Assembly: GCF_014472395.1 (NCBI RefSeq)
Contig: NZ_JACSZW010000008.1
Coordinates: forward strand, 159,026-223,025
Source: Pedobacter sp. N36a
GTDB taxonomy: Bacteria; Bacteroidota; Bacteroidia; Sphingobacteriales; Sphingobacteriaceae
DNA: 64,000 bases
Direction: 5' to 3'
Of the stretch, positions 53,665 through 62,191 are shown piece after piece (the first letter of the stretch is position 1; each line of letters starts with the position of its first letter). Below the pieces are notes generated by a model. That model made no database searches and was not told where the DNA came from. It saw only the letters and a list, made by a program, of their open reading frames with translations. The translations under genes were made by a program, and so were the position numbers.

Positions 53665-54860
53665 TAATGCACCAGTTTTAATATTTCATTGCAAATATCC
53701 TTTGCCACTTCCGTCTTCGATTTGGTTTCAAAAACGATTTTTTCACCTGCTTTATTAAATATAGTGATTTTATTGGTATGCACTTTAAATCCAGCACCCT
53801 TGTCGTTCAGCGAATTGAGGACAATCAGGTCCAGGTTTTTCTTGCTGAGTTTCGCTTTGGCATAAGCCTCTTCGTTCTCCGTCTCTAATGCAAAGCCCAC
53901 CAAAATTTGATCAGCAGATTTGACTTGTCCGAGGGTAGCCAGGATATCTGTTGTCTTTTTAAGCTCCAGGCTAAACTCCGCACTGTTCTTTTTAATCTTC
54001 TGGTCTGCGGCAGTAACCGGAGTGTAATCTGCTACTGCAGCACTCATCACCATAATATCCGTTTGAGAAAAAGCATTTTCGCAAGCAGCTAGCATATCTG
54101 CAGCACTTACAACATCGATCCTTTTTAGGGTACTCTTGGTTTTTTCGGCAGTAGGGCCGGTGATCAGTGTCACCTCCGCACCTAAAGATGCAAACACATC
54201 CGCAATGGCAAAACCCATTTTTCCGGAAGAGTGGTTGCCAATAAAACGAACCGGATCAATCGCTTCATAAGTAGGGCCAGCAGTAACCAGCACCTTTTTA
54301 CCCAATAAAGGAAGTCCTTTTTTTGCTGCCTCATTTAGAAAGGCAAGAATCTCTTCTGGTTCAGCCATCCGACCAGCGCCATATAAGCCGCTTGCCAGTT
54401 CACCATCACCAGGAGGAATTACCTGATTTCCATAAGAAACCAGCTTTTCGATATTCTGCTGTGTACTTTCATGCTTCCACATGTCCAGATCCATTGCCGG
54501 AGCAACAAATACGGGGCATTTCGCAGATAAATAAACCGCAGATAAAAGGTTGTCGCAGATTCCTGTAGCCATTTTGGCCAAAGTATTCGCACTTGCAGGG
54601 GCAACCACCATGAAATCAGCCCATAGGCCTAACTCAACATGGTTACTCCAAACACCAGTTTCGGCATCGAAGTATTGCGTATATACAGGATTTTTTGAAA
54701 GGGTAGCCAGGGTGAGCGGAGTAATGAAATTCGCCGCATCGGCCGTAAGGATAACTTTAACGTTTGCGCCAGCCTTTACCAGTAACCGGACCAGTATCGC
54801 TGATTTATATGCTGCAATGCTGCCGCAAACGCCAAGAATAATGTTTTTATTTTCTAGCAT
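53664..54860 (-). CDS. coaBC: Bifunctional phosphopantothenoylcysteine decarboxylase/phosphopantothenate-cysteine ligase
   Basis: The 398-residue protein has the CoaC flavoprotein half with GSIAAYKSAILVRLL, VVAPASANTLAKMATGICDNLL and PAMDLDMW, followed by the CoaB half with LVTAGPTYEAIDPVRFIGNHSSGKMG and GFALETEN. It makes 4'-phosphopantetheine in coenzyme A synthesis: ligation of cysteine to phosphopantothenate, then decarboxylation. It lies after rpoZ, with DUF4835 translationally coupled downstream. Confidence 0.95.
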   Translation of the reverse strand: MLENKNIILGVCGSIAAYKSAILVRLLVKAGANVKVILTADAANFITPLTLATLSKNPVYTQYFDAETGVWSNHVELGLWADFMVVAPASANTLAKMATGICDNLLSAVYLSAKCPVFVAPAMDLDMWKHESTQQNIEKLVSYGNQVIPPGDGELASGLYGAGRMAEPEEILAFLNEAAKKGLPLLGKKVLVTAGPTYEAIDPVRFIGNHSSGKMGFAIADVFASLGAEVTLITGPTAEKTKSTLKRIDVVSAADMLAACENAFSQTDIMVMSAAVADYTPVTAADQKIKKNSAEFSLELKKTTDILATLGQVKSADQILVGFALETENEEAYAKAKLSKKNLDLIVLNSLNDKGAGFKVHTNKITIFNKAGEKIVFETKSKTEVAKDICNEILKLVH

Positions 54861-54903
54861 AGTTTTTTAATGCATGAATGCAGTGGAATACCTATGCCTG
54901 ATC

Positions 54904-55230
54904 TTATTGCTGCTCTTTAGCAGGGTTTCTGTAGTAAATTTTGTCATTAAGAAACTCATCAATAGCAATTAAGCTAGGCTTAGGCATACGCTCATAATGC
55001 TTACTGATTTCGATTTGTTCCCTGTTTTCAAAGATCTCTTCCAGGTTGTCATTTGAAGAAGCAAACTCAGCCAATTTACCGTGTAACTCTTCTTTAATGT
55101 TGTTAGAAATCTGATTAGCCCTTTTAGAAATAATTACTAAAGACTCATAGATATTCTCAGTTTTCTGATCTAAATCATTAACATTTCTAGTAACCGTAGT
55201 ATTCGGTACAGCAGGTTTATTCGTGTTCAT
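54904..55230 (-). CDS. rpoZ: DNA-directed RNA polymerase omega subunit-like protein
   Basis: The 108-residue protein contains ENIYESLVIISKRANQISNNIKEELHGKLAE, the Rpb6/omega core, and a Bacteroidota-specific C-terminal extension with the conserved KPSLIAIDEFLNDKIYYRNP. Omega stabilises the RNA polymerase beta' subunit. It overlaps or abuts the bamD stop by one base at 55230 and belongs to the bamD operon. Confidence 0.88.
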   Translation of the reverse strand: MNTNKPAVPNTTVTRNVNDLDQKTENIYESLVIISKRANQISNNIKEELHGKLAEFASSNDNLEEIFENREQIEISKHYERMPKPSLIAIDEFLNDKIYYRNPAKEQQ

Positions 55231-56159
55231 TATTTGATGGGGGTTTTAATTGTATTATTGGTACTATCCGCCTTAGCTTCTTTCGCCAACATGGCTTTAT
55301 ATTTTTCCTGATTCTTTTGGAATTCAGCAATTACGCGTTTTGCATGCTCAATGCCAGCTTCACTGTCTTCTTTTAAAGACTTAGCAGCATCAACTAATTT
55401 ACTCTCTGGATGCGATTCGATAAACTCATTCGCATAAGTAATGGCTTCATTATAGCGGTCTTCCTGACGGATTTCAATACTGTTTTTTGCGTAGTTATAT
55501 TGAGACTTTACAATCAATAAATCCATTTCCTCTGCATACTTAATATCAGGAAAGTCGATCTGTGCATTTTTCAATGCAATTACCGCTGATTTATAATTGC
55601 TGATGTCATAGCCGCCTAAATCATAATATAATCTGGCATTGTCATAAGCTTTCGTCTCTAACTTTCCACGTAAAATTGCAATGTATTTTGTCGCATCAGC
55701 TACACGCTCACTTCTTGGATAAAAGTTGATGAACAGCTGTAAAGCGTCAATCGCAGCTTTAGTATTCGCCTGATCTAAAGAAGATTTTGGTGACTCCAGG
55801 TAGTAACAGTAAGCGCCCAGGTATCTGCATTCTTCTGCATATTTACTGGTCGGATAAGTATCCGCAAATGATTTAAACTGATACCTTGCAGTGGTGTAAT
55901 CTCTTAGTTTGTAAAGGGTTAAGGCGTAGTAGTAGTTCAAGTCTTCTGCTTCCGCTCTGCCCCTGTATTTCTGTGAAAGGTCTTCAAAAAGAATAATCGC
56001 TTTCGAATAATTCTTCTTGTTGTAGAGCTTCATGGCCTCCTGATATTTTTTGGCTACATCATTGCTCAATCTGATCTTTTCAAACTGGCTTTTGCAACCC
56101 GCAATAGTCAGGGCTATAATGGTGAAACTTAATAGTAATACGTGTTTAATTTTAAACAT
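55230..56159 (-). CDS. bamD: Outer-membrane assembly lipoprotein BamD
   Basis: The 309-residue protein has a lipoprotein signal with lipobox TIAGC (Cys22) and a TPR solenoid: KYQEAMKLYNKKNYSKAIILFEDLSQKY, YYALTLYKLRDYTTARYQFKSFADTYP and similar repeats. BamD works with BamA to insert beta-barrels into the outer membrane. A promoter (TTG, 20 bp, TATCTTTG) is just upstream, and rpoZ, coaBC and DUF4835 follow in the same transcript. Confidence 0.93.
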   Translation of the reverse strand: MFKIKHVLLLSFTIIALTIAGCKSQFEKIRLSNDVAKKYQEAMKLYNKKNYSKAIILFEDLSQKYRGRAEAEDLNYYYALTLYKLRDYTTARYQFKSFADTYPTSKYAEECRYLGAYCYYLESPKSSLDQANTKAAIDALQLFINFYPRSERVADATKYIAILRGKLETKAYDNARLYYDLGGYDISNYKSAVIALKNAQIDFPDIKYAEEMDLLIVKSQYNYAKNSIEIRQEDRYNEAITYANEFIESHPESKLVDAAKSLKEDSEAGIEHAKRVIAEFQKNQEKYKAMLAKEAKADSTNNTIKTPIK

Positions 56160-56486
56160 TCTGCAAAGATAAGTTAATAATACGATAACGTCAATTAAAA
56201 ATAATAGGACGCTAAGCTATGTAAAGCGTTTCATCCTGTCAAACCCTTAACATAATTTAACAAATGAGATTTCCTAAAAGCATCAGCCATGGCCATAAGG
56301 CGTACTAAATATATGTATTTCTGGTTATTTTTAATGCTTAATATTTTATATGGATCCAGAAAGCAATGTAGTAATTGTAGCTGACAAGCCCCTGCTTCCC
56401 TGCCAATATTGTTGATTGTTTAGCCAGTAACAAACCGATTAATTCTGCTAATTTAGGCGCATTTACAACCATTATAGCCAAAACCA
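56160..56486. other. Gene-free stretch between bamD and the GH3 gene
   Basis: The 327 bp between the divergent genes contain the bamD promoter at the left edge and otherwise AT-rich sequence with no recognisable ORF, repeat or riboswitch. The right 60 bp should hold the GH3 promoter, although no clean TAnnTTTG is seen. Confidence 0.5.
56164..56194 (-). promoter_or_regulatory. Promoter of the bamD operon
   Basis: Reading the minus strand, TTG (56192-56194), a 20-bp spacer and TATCTTTG (56164-56171) fit the Bacteroidota -33/-7 pattern, 4 bp before the bamD ATG. The short leader is typical of this phylum. Confidence 0.55.
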
Positions 56487-58898
56487 ATGATGATGAAAAA
56501 GACGCTGATCGTTGCCGCAGCACTCTTGTCCCTACAGAGTGTCTCTTATGCCCAACATCAAAACATTTACAAGAAAAACTGGATAGACTTTAATAAAAAT
56601 GGGAAGAAAGACATCTTCGAAGATCCCAGACAAGATATAGAAAGGCGAGTGGCCGACCTGCTTTCTCAAATGAATGTGGAAGAGAAAACTTGTCAGATGG
56701 CCACACTTTATGGCTATGGAAGGGTGTTAAAAGATGAAATGCCAACAGCAGAATGGAAAACAAAGGTGTGGAAAGACGGGATCGCCAATATCGATGAAGC
56801 TTTAAATAGTCTCGCCTATAATAAAAAGGCCGAAACGAAATATTCATACCCATTCAGCAGACATGCGGATGCAATCAATACGCTTCAGAAATGGTTTATA
56901 GAAGAAACCAGGATGGGGATTCCAGTAGATTTTACCAATGAAGCCATCCATGGATTGTGTCATGATCGAGCAACCCCTTTACCTGCACCGATCAATATTG
57001 GTAGTACCTGGAATAAAGCCATGGTGCGACAAGCCGGTTCAATAGTTGGAAGAGAAGCAAAAGCACTAGGGTATACCAATGTGTATGCACCGATTCTGGA
57101 TCCAGCTAGAGATCAGCGATGGGGTAGAGTAGTAGAATGCTATGGCGAAAATCCCTACCATATCGCCGAACTCGGTAAACAAATGGTGTTAGGAATTCAG
57201 GAAAATGGCGTTGCTGCTACTTTAAAGCATTTTGCTGTCTACAGTATTCCTAAAGGTGGCAGAGATGGGCACGCACGTACTGATCCCCATGTGGCACTTC
57301 GTGAATTGCACCAGATTCACCTGTATCCTTTTAGAAGAGTGGTACAGGAAGCAGCACCAATGGGCGTGATGAGCAGCTATAACGATTATGATGGGGTCCC
57401 AATCACCGGAAGTCACTATTTTCTGACAGAATTGCTAAGAGAAAAATATGGTTTTAAAGGGTACATCGTTTCCGATAGCGAAGCGGTAGAATACATCTAT
57501 TCCAAACACCATGTAGTAGATGATTATAAAGGTGCTGTAAAACAAGCGGTAGAAGCAGGACTCGATGTCCGTACCAACTTTACCATGCCTGAGGAGTACA
57601 TCATGCCTTTAAGAGCATTGATCAAAGAAGGTCGCGTATCCATGAAAACGATCGATGAGCGCGTAGGAAATGTATTGCGTGTTAAGTTCAGACTGGGGCT
57701 TTTTGACCAGCCTTATGTGCAAGACACCAAAGGGTCAGACAAATTGGTGCATACTGACAAAGATGAAGCCTTTTCTGCACAGCTGAGTAGAGAATCATTG
57801 GTGTTGCTGAAAAATGAAGGAAATCTATTGCCTTTAACCTTAAATAAGGTAAAGAAAATAATGGTGACTGGGCCTTTAGCCGCAGAACAGAATTATACGA
57901 CCAGTAGATATGGCCCCTCTAATAACCCAATTACCTCAGTACTTGATGGACTGAAAAAATACGTAGGTACAGCAGCAAAGGTGAATTATGTGAAAGGCTG
58001 CGAGATTATTGATCCAACATGGCCAGAAAGTGAGATCATTCCAACACCATTGACTGCGGAAGAACAAGCCGGAATAGATGCCGCTGTGGCAGAAGCGAAG
58101 TTGTCTGATGTAATTATTGCCGTAGTAGGAGAAGATGAAAAGCGCGTGGGGGAAAGTTTGAGCCGTACTGGTTTAAATCTTCCAGGTCGGCAATTACAGT
58201 TGTTAATGGCCCTGCATGCCACTGGTAAACCCGTAGTCATGGTGATGATCAATGGACAGCCTTTAACGATTAACTGGGAAAATAAATACCTGCCTGCCAT
58301 ATTGGAAGCTTGGTTTCCTGGTCCGCAAAGTGGAAATGTCATTGCGGAAACTTTGTTCGGCGACTATAATCCGGGTGGCAAATTACCCATTACTTTTCCT
58401 AAATCCATTGGACAGCTGGAATACAACTTTCCTTTTAAACCTGCATCTCAAGCCGGACAACCGAGCAGTGGAAACAATGGATATGGTAAAACCAGCGTAA
58501 ATGGGGCTTTATATCCCTTTGGTTATGGCTTAAGCTATACCACTTTCGAATACAGCAATCTTAAAGTGAAGCAAAGCACGCAGCAAGCAGGATCAGTCAT
58601 TGAAGTGACGGTAGATGTAAAAAACACTGGAAACCGCAAAGGTGATGATGTCGTACAGCTCTACCTGAAAGATATGGTGAGCAGTGTAACGGCTTACGAA
58701 TCCGATTTGCGTGGTTTTGAAAGAGTAGGACTGCTGCCGGGAGAACAAAAAACCGTCCGCTTTATGCTCAACCCAGATGACCTGTCTATTCTTGATAAGG
58801 ACATGAACTGGAGGGTAGAACCCGGTAAATTCCGTGTGATGATCGGCCATTCCTCCGAAGACATTAAATTAAAAGAAGAATTTGATATCCTCCCTTAG
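56487..58898 (+). CDS. Secreted GH3 beta-glycosidase (beta-glucosidase/xylosidase)
   Basis: The 803-residue enzyme has a signal peptide ending VSYAQ, the GH3 TIM barrel with RWGRVVECYGENP, TLKHFAVYS and the nucleophile motif YIVSDSEAVEYI (Asp330), then the second GH3 domain (GEDEKRVGESLSRTGLNLPGRQ) and a C-terminal fibronectin III-like domain. It removes terminal glucose or xylose from oligosaccharides or glycosides in the periplasm. Its downstream terminator lies inside the next, convergent gene. Confidence 0.93.
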   Translation: MMMKKTLIVAAALLSLQSVSYAQHQNIYKKNWIDFNKNGKKDIFEDPRQDIERRVADLLSQMNVEEKTCQMATLYGYGRVLKDEMPTAEWKTKVWKDGIANIDEALNSLAYNKKAETKYSYPFSRHADAINTLQKWFIEETRMGIPVDFTNEAIHGLCHDRATPLPAPINIGSTWNKAMVRQAGSIVGREAKALGYTNVYAPILDPARDQRWGRVVECYGENPYHIAELGKQMVLGIQENGVAATLKHFAVYSIPKGGRDGHARTDPHVALRELHQIHLYPFRRVVQEAAPMGVMSSYNDYDGVPITGSHYFLTELLREKYGFKGYIVSDSEAVEYIYSKHHVVDDYKGAVKQAVEAGLDVRTNFTMPEEYIMPLRALIKEGRVSMKTIDERVGNVLRVKFRLGLFDQPYVQDTKGSDKLVHTDKDEAFSAQLSRESLVLLKNEGNLLPLTLNKVKKIMVTGPLAAEQNYTTSRYGPSNNPITSVLDGLKKYVGTAAKVNYVKGCEIIDPTWPESEIIPTPLTAEEQAGIDAAVAEAKLSDVIIAVVGEDEKRVGESLSRTGLNLPGRQLQLLMALHATGKPVVMVMINGQPLTINWENKYLPAILEAWFPGPQSGNVIAETLFGDYNPGGKLPITFPKSIGQLEYNFPFKPASQAGQPSSGNNGYGKTSVNGALYPFGYGLSYTTFEYSNLKVKQSTQQAGSVIEVTVDVKNTGNRKGDDVVQLYLKDMVSSVTAYESDLRGFERVGLLPGEQKTVRFMLNPDDLSILDKDMNWRVEPGKFRVMIGHSSEDIKLKEEFDILP

Positions 58899-58902
58899 GG
58901 GC

Positions 58903-59265
58903 TTATCTCCCTTTTTCATAAGCCATTTTTAGGTAAGTCCGAACCTCTTCATTTAGATCTTCCAATAGATATACCCGAAGGTGATGATTGTAATCATCAC
59001 CTTCGGGTACCTTTTTGATTTTTCGGAAGCAATAATTATCCTCATAGGCTTGCTTAAACGGGAGCACCACATCTATAAAATCTTTACCTATTTGAATGAC
59101 ATAGGCAAAATTTATCCGGTTAGAAATGGAAATCATCGTTTTGGCAGCATGTAAATTTACATCACCAATCTCCTGAAATGAGCGCAGCAAGCCTTCGAAT
59201 AGCGCAATACTATGTGCTGATTTATTTTGTAAAAATGAGGAGATCCCACTGTCTTCGTAGACCAT
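58903..59265 (-). CDS. DUF5655-like protein (120 aa)
   Basis: The 120-residue cytosolic protein matches the pattern of DUF5655-type domains, with helical HSIALFEGLLRSFQEI, then AAKTMISISNRINFAYVIQIGKDFIDVVL strands and a C-terminal LEDLNEEVRTYLKMAYE helix. Function is unknown. It ends 4 bp from the convergent GH3 stop. Its coding sequence contains an 18-bp perfect inverted repeat, 58972-59009, which encodes VPEGDDYNHHLRV and also reads as a terminator on the other strand. Confidence 0.7.
   Translation of the reverse strand: MVYEDSGISSFLQNKSAHSIALFEGLLRSFQEIGDVNLHAAKTMISISNRINFAYVIQIGKDFIDVVLPFKQAYEDNYCFRKIKKVPEGDDYNHHLRVYLLEDLNEEVRTYLKMAYEKGR
58972..59022 (+). terminator. Intrinsic terminator for the GH3 gene, inside the convergent gene
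   Basis: TACCCGAAGGTGATGATT (58972-58989) and its perfect inverse (58992-59009) form an 18-bp stem with a two-base core gap. Ten bases or fewer later, CTTTTTGATTTTT supplies a T-rich tail on the plus strand. It is 74 bp past the GH3 stop. The same bases code for 12 or so residues of the minus-strand gene. Confidence 0.8.
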
Positions 59266-59359
59266 AGGTTTTATAATTTGTGCCCTTTTATTTGAAAGTC
59301 AGTTAAATATACCTAAACAGGCTCTTTTAATCGCCGTAAAAATATTTTCACCTAAATAG

Positions 59360-59415
59360 TTTGGATAACTCAGATTATTCTCTAGATTTACAGTGTACTA
59401 GTTGGCTAGTACACT
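59360..59415 (+). promoter_or_regulatory. Promoter and GntR operator of the ABC transporter operon
   Basis: TTTG (59360-59363), a 19-bp spacer and TAGATTTA (59383-59390) resemble the Bacteroidota promoter. AGTGTACTAG-TTGG-CTAGTACACT (59392-59415) is a perfect 10-bp dyad that covers the expected transcription start. A YtrA-type GntR repressor is encoded as the third gene of the operon, so this dyad is its likely autoregulatory operator. Confidence 0.7.
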
Positions 59416-59428
59416 AAACTTTGACGCT

Positions 59429-60259
59429 ATGATAGAAATCTCTAACCTGACTTTTGGATACAGCAAAAAGAAACTGTTATTTAAAAATCTCAATCTAAAA
59501 CTTCAAATGGGCCATATCTACGGGCTCCTTGGAAAAAACGGAGCAGGCAAATCCACATTGCTTAAAAACCTTGCTGGTTTGGTATTCCCACAGGAAGGAC
59601 TCTGTAAACTTAAAGGCTATCGCGCGGCAGATCGTTTACCAGGTTTTCTGCAGGAACTGTTTTTCATTCCTGAAGAAATTTATCTGCCAGGAACCACAGC
59701 AATTCAATTTGCCCAAAGTACAGGCCATTTCTACCCTAAATTTGATGAAGCCTACTATTACCGGATGCTGTCCGAATTTGATGTGCCGCATACCAGTGTA
59801 TTGAACAAGCTTTCTTTTGGCCAACAGAAAAAAATAATGATTGCTTTTGGTCTGGCAACAAATACCACGCTGCTAATTATGGATGAGCCAACCAATGGTT
59901 TAGACATTCCTTCTAAAGCGAAATTCAGGAAGATCATCGCAGCAGCATTATCAGAGGAACGCTGTATCATCATTTCTACCCATCAGATCAGAGATTTGGA
60001 TAGCCTGATTGATAGCCTATTGATCGTTCATGAACAAGAGATTGTATTGAACAGAAGTCTCGATGAAATTGCTGAAAAAATTCATTTTAGCAGTATAGCG
60101 CCAGTAGACAAGGAGACGATTATCTATGAAGAAGCACACAGAATAGGTTTGAATACCATGAGCATCAATGCGAAAGAAACTTTCAGTAAAGTGGATATGG
60201 AACTCCTTTTTAGTGCAATCATTAGTGATCATAAATCAGTTACAAACCATTTAAACTAA
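59429..60259 (+). CDS. ABC transporter ATP-binding protein (YtrB-like)
   Basis: From the ATG at 59429 (an in-frame TTG at 59402 lies within the operator and is discounted) the protein has 276 residues. ABC motifs are GLLGKNGAGKSTLLKNL (Walker A), SFGQQKK (signature, with GQQ in place of GGQ), LLIMDEPTNGLD (Walker B) and ISTHQ (switch). It is cytosolic and should power the membrane protein encoded next. The combination with a GntR protein of the YtrA type is typical of envelope-stress ABC operons. Confidence 0.9.
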   Translation: MIEISNLTFGYSKKKLLFKNLNLKLQMGHIYGLLGKNGAGKSTLLKNLAGLVFPQEGLCKLKGYRAADRLPGFLQELFFIPEEIYLPGTTAIQFAQSTGHFYPKFDEAYYYRMLSEFDVPHTSVLNKLSFGQQKKIMIAFGLATNTTLLIMDEPTNGLDIPSKAKFRKIIAAALSEERCIIISTHQIRDLDSLIDSLLIVHEQEIVLNRSLDEIAEKIHFSSIAPVDKETIIYEEAHRIGLNTMSINAKETFSKVDMELLFSAIISDHKSVTNHLN

Positions 60260-60269
60260 AATACGCCTC

Positions 60270-61049
60270 ATGAACAATATATTTAGTCTCCGGAGATTTT
60301 CACAGCTTTTCATTAAGCATAGTCAGGAATATTTTAAAACTTATCTTTTATCTGTAACGGTACTATTGGCCTTATTGGCCACCGTACTGGGTTTCACTTC
60401 TTATTTAAGTGGTGGTAACCTGGGCATTAAAAGTCAGTATGCCATTTTGTTCTTTTTCATTATAGGCGCTGGATCGATCTTTACGAGTATGGTTTTCTCG
60501 GACCTGGGCAATAGTAGGAAGTCAATTGCGATGATGACCTTACCAGCATCGCATTTCGAGAAGTATTTGGTGGCCTGGCTGTACTCTTTTGTAATTTACC
60601 AATTGATTTTTTTACTGAGTTTCTATGCGGTAGATCTTGTGGTTTTGAACCTGCAGAATTCTGGAATGACTGGGAAAATAGCCTTGCTGGACTTACAAAA
60701 TCCCGATACTCCTTATGGCATGGCCCTGGTTACTTTCTCCATGATTCATAGTATGGCTTTTCTTGGTGCGGTATCTTTTGAAAAATTACACTTTATAAAA
60801 ACAGCAAGCTTGGTTTCGCTCATCTGTTTGCTGCTTATTCTGATCAACCATCCTTTAGCAACTACAATTTTAGGAGTGGATTTAGATAAGGTTGTACCTT
60901 TAGGCGAAGTGCGCATTAAAGAAGGAGAAAGCTATTTTAACATCCAGGCACAATTATCTGTTAGACCGATTATTCAGGGAATGGCTTATACATTTGTCCT
61001 GATCTTATGGATAGGTACTTATTTTAAATTGAAAGAAAAACAGGTGTAA
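60270..61049 (+). CDS. ABC transporter membrane protein
   Basis: The 259-residue protein has about six membrane helices, with typical ABC-2-like loops (MVFSDLGNSRKSIAMMTLPASHFEKYLVAWLYSF). It starts 10 bp after the ATPase gene and overlaps the operon with the GntR gene one base later. The substrate is unknown. Confidence 0.85.
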   Translation: MNNIFSLRRFSQLFIKHSQEYFKTYLLSVTVLLALLATVLGFTSYLSGGNLGIKSQYAILFFFIIGAGSIFTSMVFSDLGNSRKSIAMMTLPASHFEKYLVAWLYSFVIYQLIFLLSFYAVDLVVLNLQNSGMTGKIALLDLQNPDTPYGMALVTFSMIHSMAFLGAVSFEKLHFIKTASLVSLICLLLILINHPLATTILGVDLDKVVPLGEVRIKEGESYFNIQAQLSVRPIIQGMAYTFVLILWIGTYFKLKEKQV

Positions 61050-61050
61050 A

Positions 61051-61428
61051 ATGGAATTTAGGGAGAATGAAGCGATATACCTGCAGATTGCAGCTTATGT
61101 CGGAGAACACATCGTGCTAGGTAAATGGCTTTTGGATCAGAAAATTCCATCTGTCAGGGATTTGGCAGTAGAACTACAGGTAAACCCAAATACAGTGTTA
61201 AGAGCCTATGAGTTTTTGCAGAATAAAGAGGTAATTGTCAACAAACGAGGGATCGGTTTCTTTATTGCTGCTGATGCAGAAATGAAAATAAAGGAATATA
61301 GTAAAGAACGTTTTCTTGGGAATGCACTTCCAGAATTCTTCAAAAATATCTATTTGCTGGACATCAGTATGAGGGAGATTGAAGAGAGGTTCGAGCAGTT
61401 TAAAGCAGAACATTACCAACAGCATTAA
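61051..61428 (+). CDS. GntR-family transcriptional regulator, YtrA subfamily
   Basis: The 125-residue protein has the winged helix of GntR regulators: YLQIAAYVGEHIVLGKWLLDQKIPSVRDLAVELQVNPNTVLRAYEFLQNKEVIVNKRGIGFF. The short C-terminal region (about 50 residues) marks the YtrA subfamily, which regulates ABC transporter genes from palindromic operators. It begins one base after the membrane-protein stop. The operator at 59392-59415 is its probable target. Confidence 0.93.
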   Translation: MEFRENEAIYLQIAAYVGEHIVLGKWLLDQKIPSVRDLAVELQVNPNTVLRAYEFLQNKEVIVNKRGIGFFIAADAEMKIKEYSKERFLGNALPEFFKNIYLLDISMREIEERFEQFKAEHYQQH

Positions 61429-61465
61429 ATAGAACTGAGACCATCAACCATAAAATTAGACATAC

Positions 61466-62191
61466 ATGAAAACAAGTAACATGTTGATCGTTGCCGCAAT
61501 TATCGTCACATTAGGAATGTTGACGACTTATAATTTCTCTTTAAAGGCCGCTTATCAAGCTGGAGAATATAAAAATCGCTTTCATAATAGCGAGTTTACA
61601 GAATTTAAGAATATTGAAACGCTAAATGTAACCGCTGCCAATCTGATGGCAATTGTGGTAGAACCGGGACAGAAAGAAGGAATTTGGGTTAGGAATAGAA
61701 TTAAAGACCGCCTGGTTTTAAAACAGGATGGTACTACTTTGACCATTGGCTTGACAGATGAAGCCAGAAAAACCAGCAGAAGTACTGGTGCTGATGACAT
61801 TGTATTGGTGTTGAATAGCTTAAATAAGTTAGATACGAAGGCCTTTTTTCTAGATAAAACTGAGGTAACAGATGGAAGAAGATATGGAGGAGAAGTTGCT
61901 TTGAGAGGTATTAAAGCAACTAATCTTGAGTTGCAGCTGGGATCCGGAACGGCAGTTTCAATGGATAAAGTGATCTTGAAAAATTTAAAAGCAGTGGTAG
62001 GAGCAGAAGGAGATGCTGCAGTATTAGATTTGAATACAGCTAACGAAATTGAATTTGCAGATTTCGAAGTTCCAGGAGCAAGTCGGCTGTCATTGAACAA
62101 TCCTAAGATTGTAAAAACGAGATATAACTTGTCGGATAATGCAACTGTGACTTTAAATGGTGCTGCATTACAGGTGATCAAAAATCAGTAA
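61466..62191 (+). CDS. GIN-domain-like (DUF2807-type) envelope protein
   Basis: The 241-residue protein has an N-terminal membrane helix or signal (MLIVAAIIVTLGMLTTYNFSL) and then a repetitive beta-helix-like sequence (VALRGIKATNLELQLGSGTAVSMDKVILKNLKAVVGAEGDAAVLDL) of the putative autotransporter-adhesin head type. It follows gntR by 37 bp and is probably the last gene of the ABC operon, ending in a terminator. A role in envelope homeostasis alongside the transporter is inferred. Confidence 0.7.
   Translation: MKTSNMLIVAAIIVTLGMLTTYNFSLKAAYQAGEYKNRFHNSEFTEFKNIETLNVTAANLMAIVVEPGQKEGIWVRNRIKDRLVLKQDGTTLTIGLTDEARKTSRSTGADDIVLVLNSLNKLDTKAFFLDKTEVTDGRRYGGEVALRGIKATNLELQLGSGTAVSMDKVILKNLKAVVGAEGDAAVLDLNTANEIEFADFEVPGASRLSLNNPKIVKTRYNLSDNATVTLNGAALQVIKNQ

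Noticed and set aside
61582..62181. 199-codon minus-strand ORF opposite the GIN-like gene
   Set aside because: It mirrors the plus-strand coding frame, has low-complexity Ser/Leu composition and no recognisable motif. It is a shadow of the real gene.
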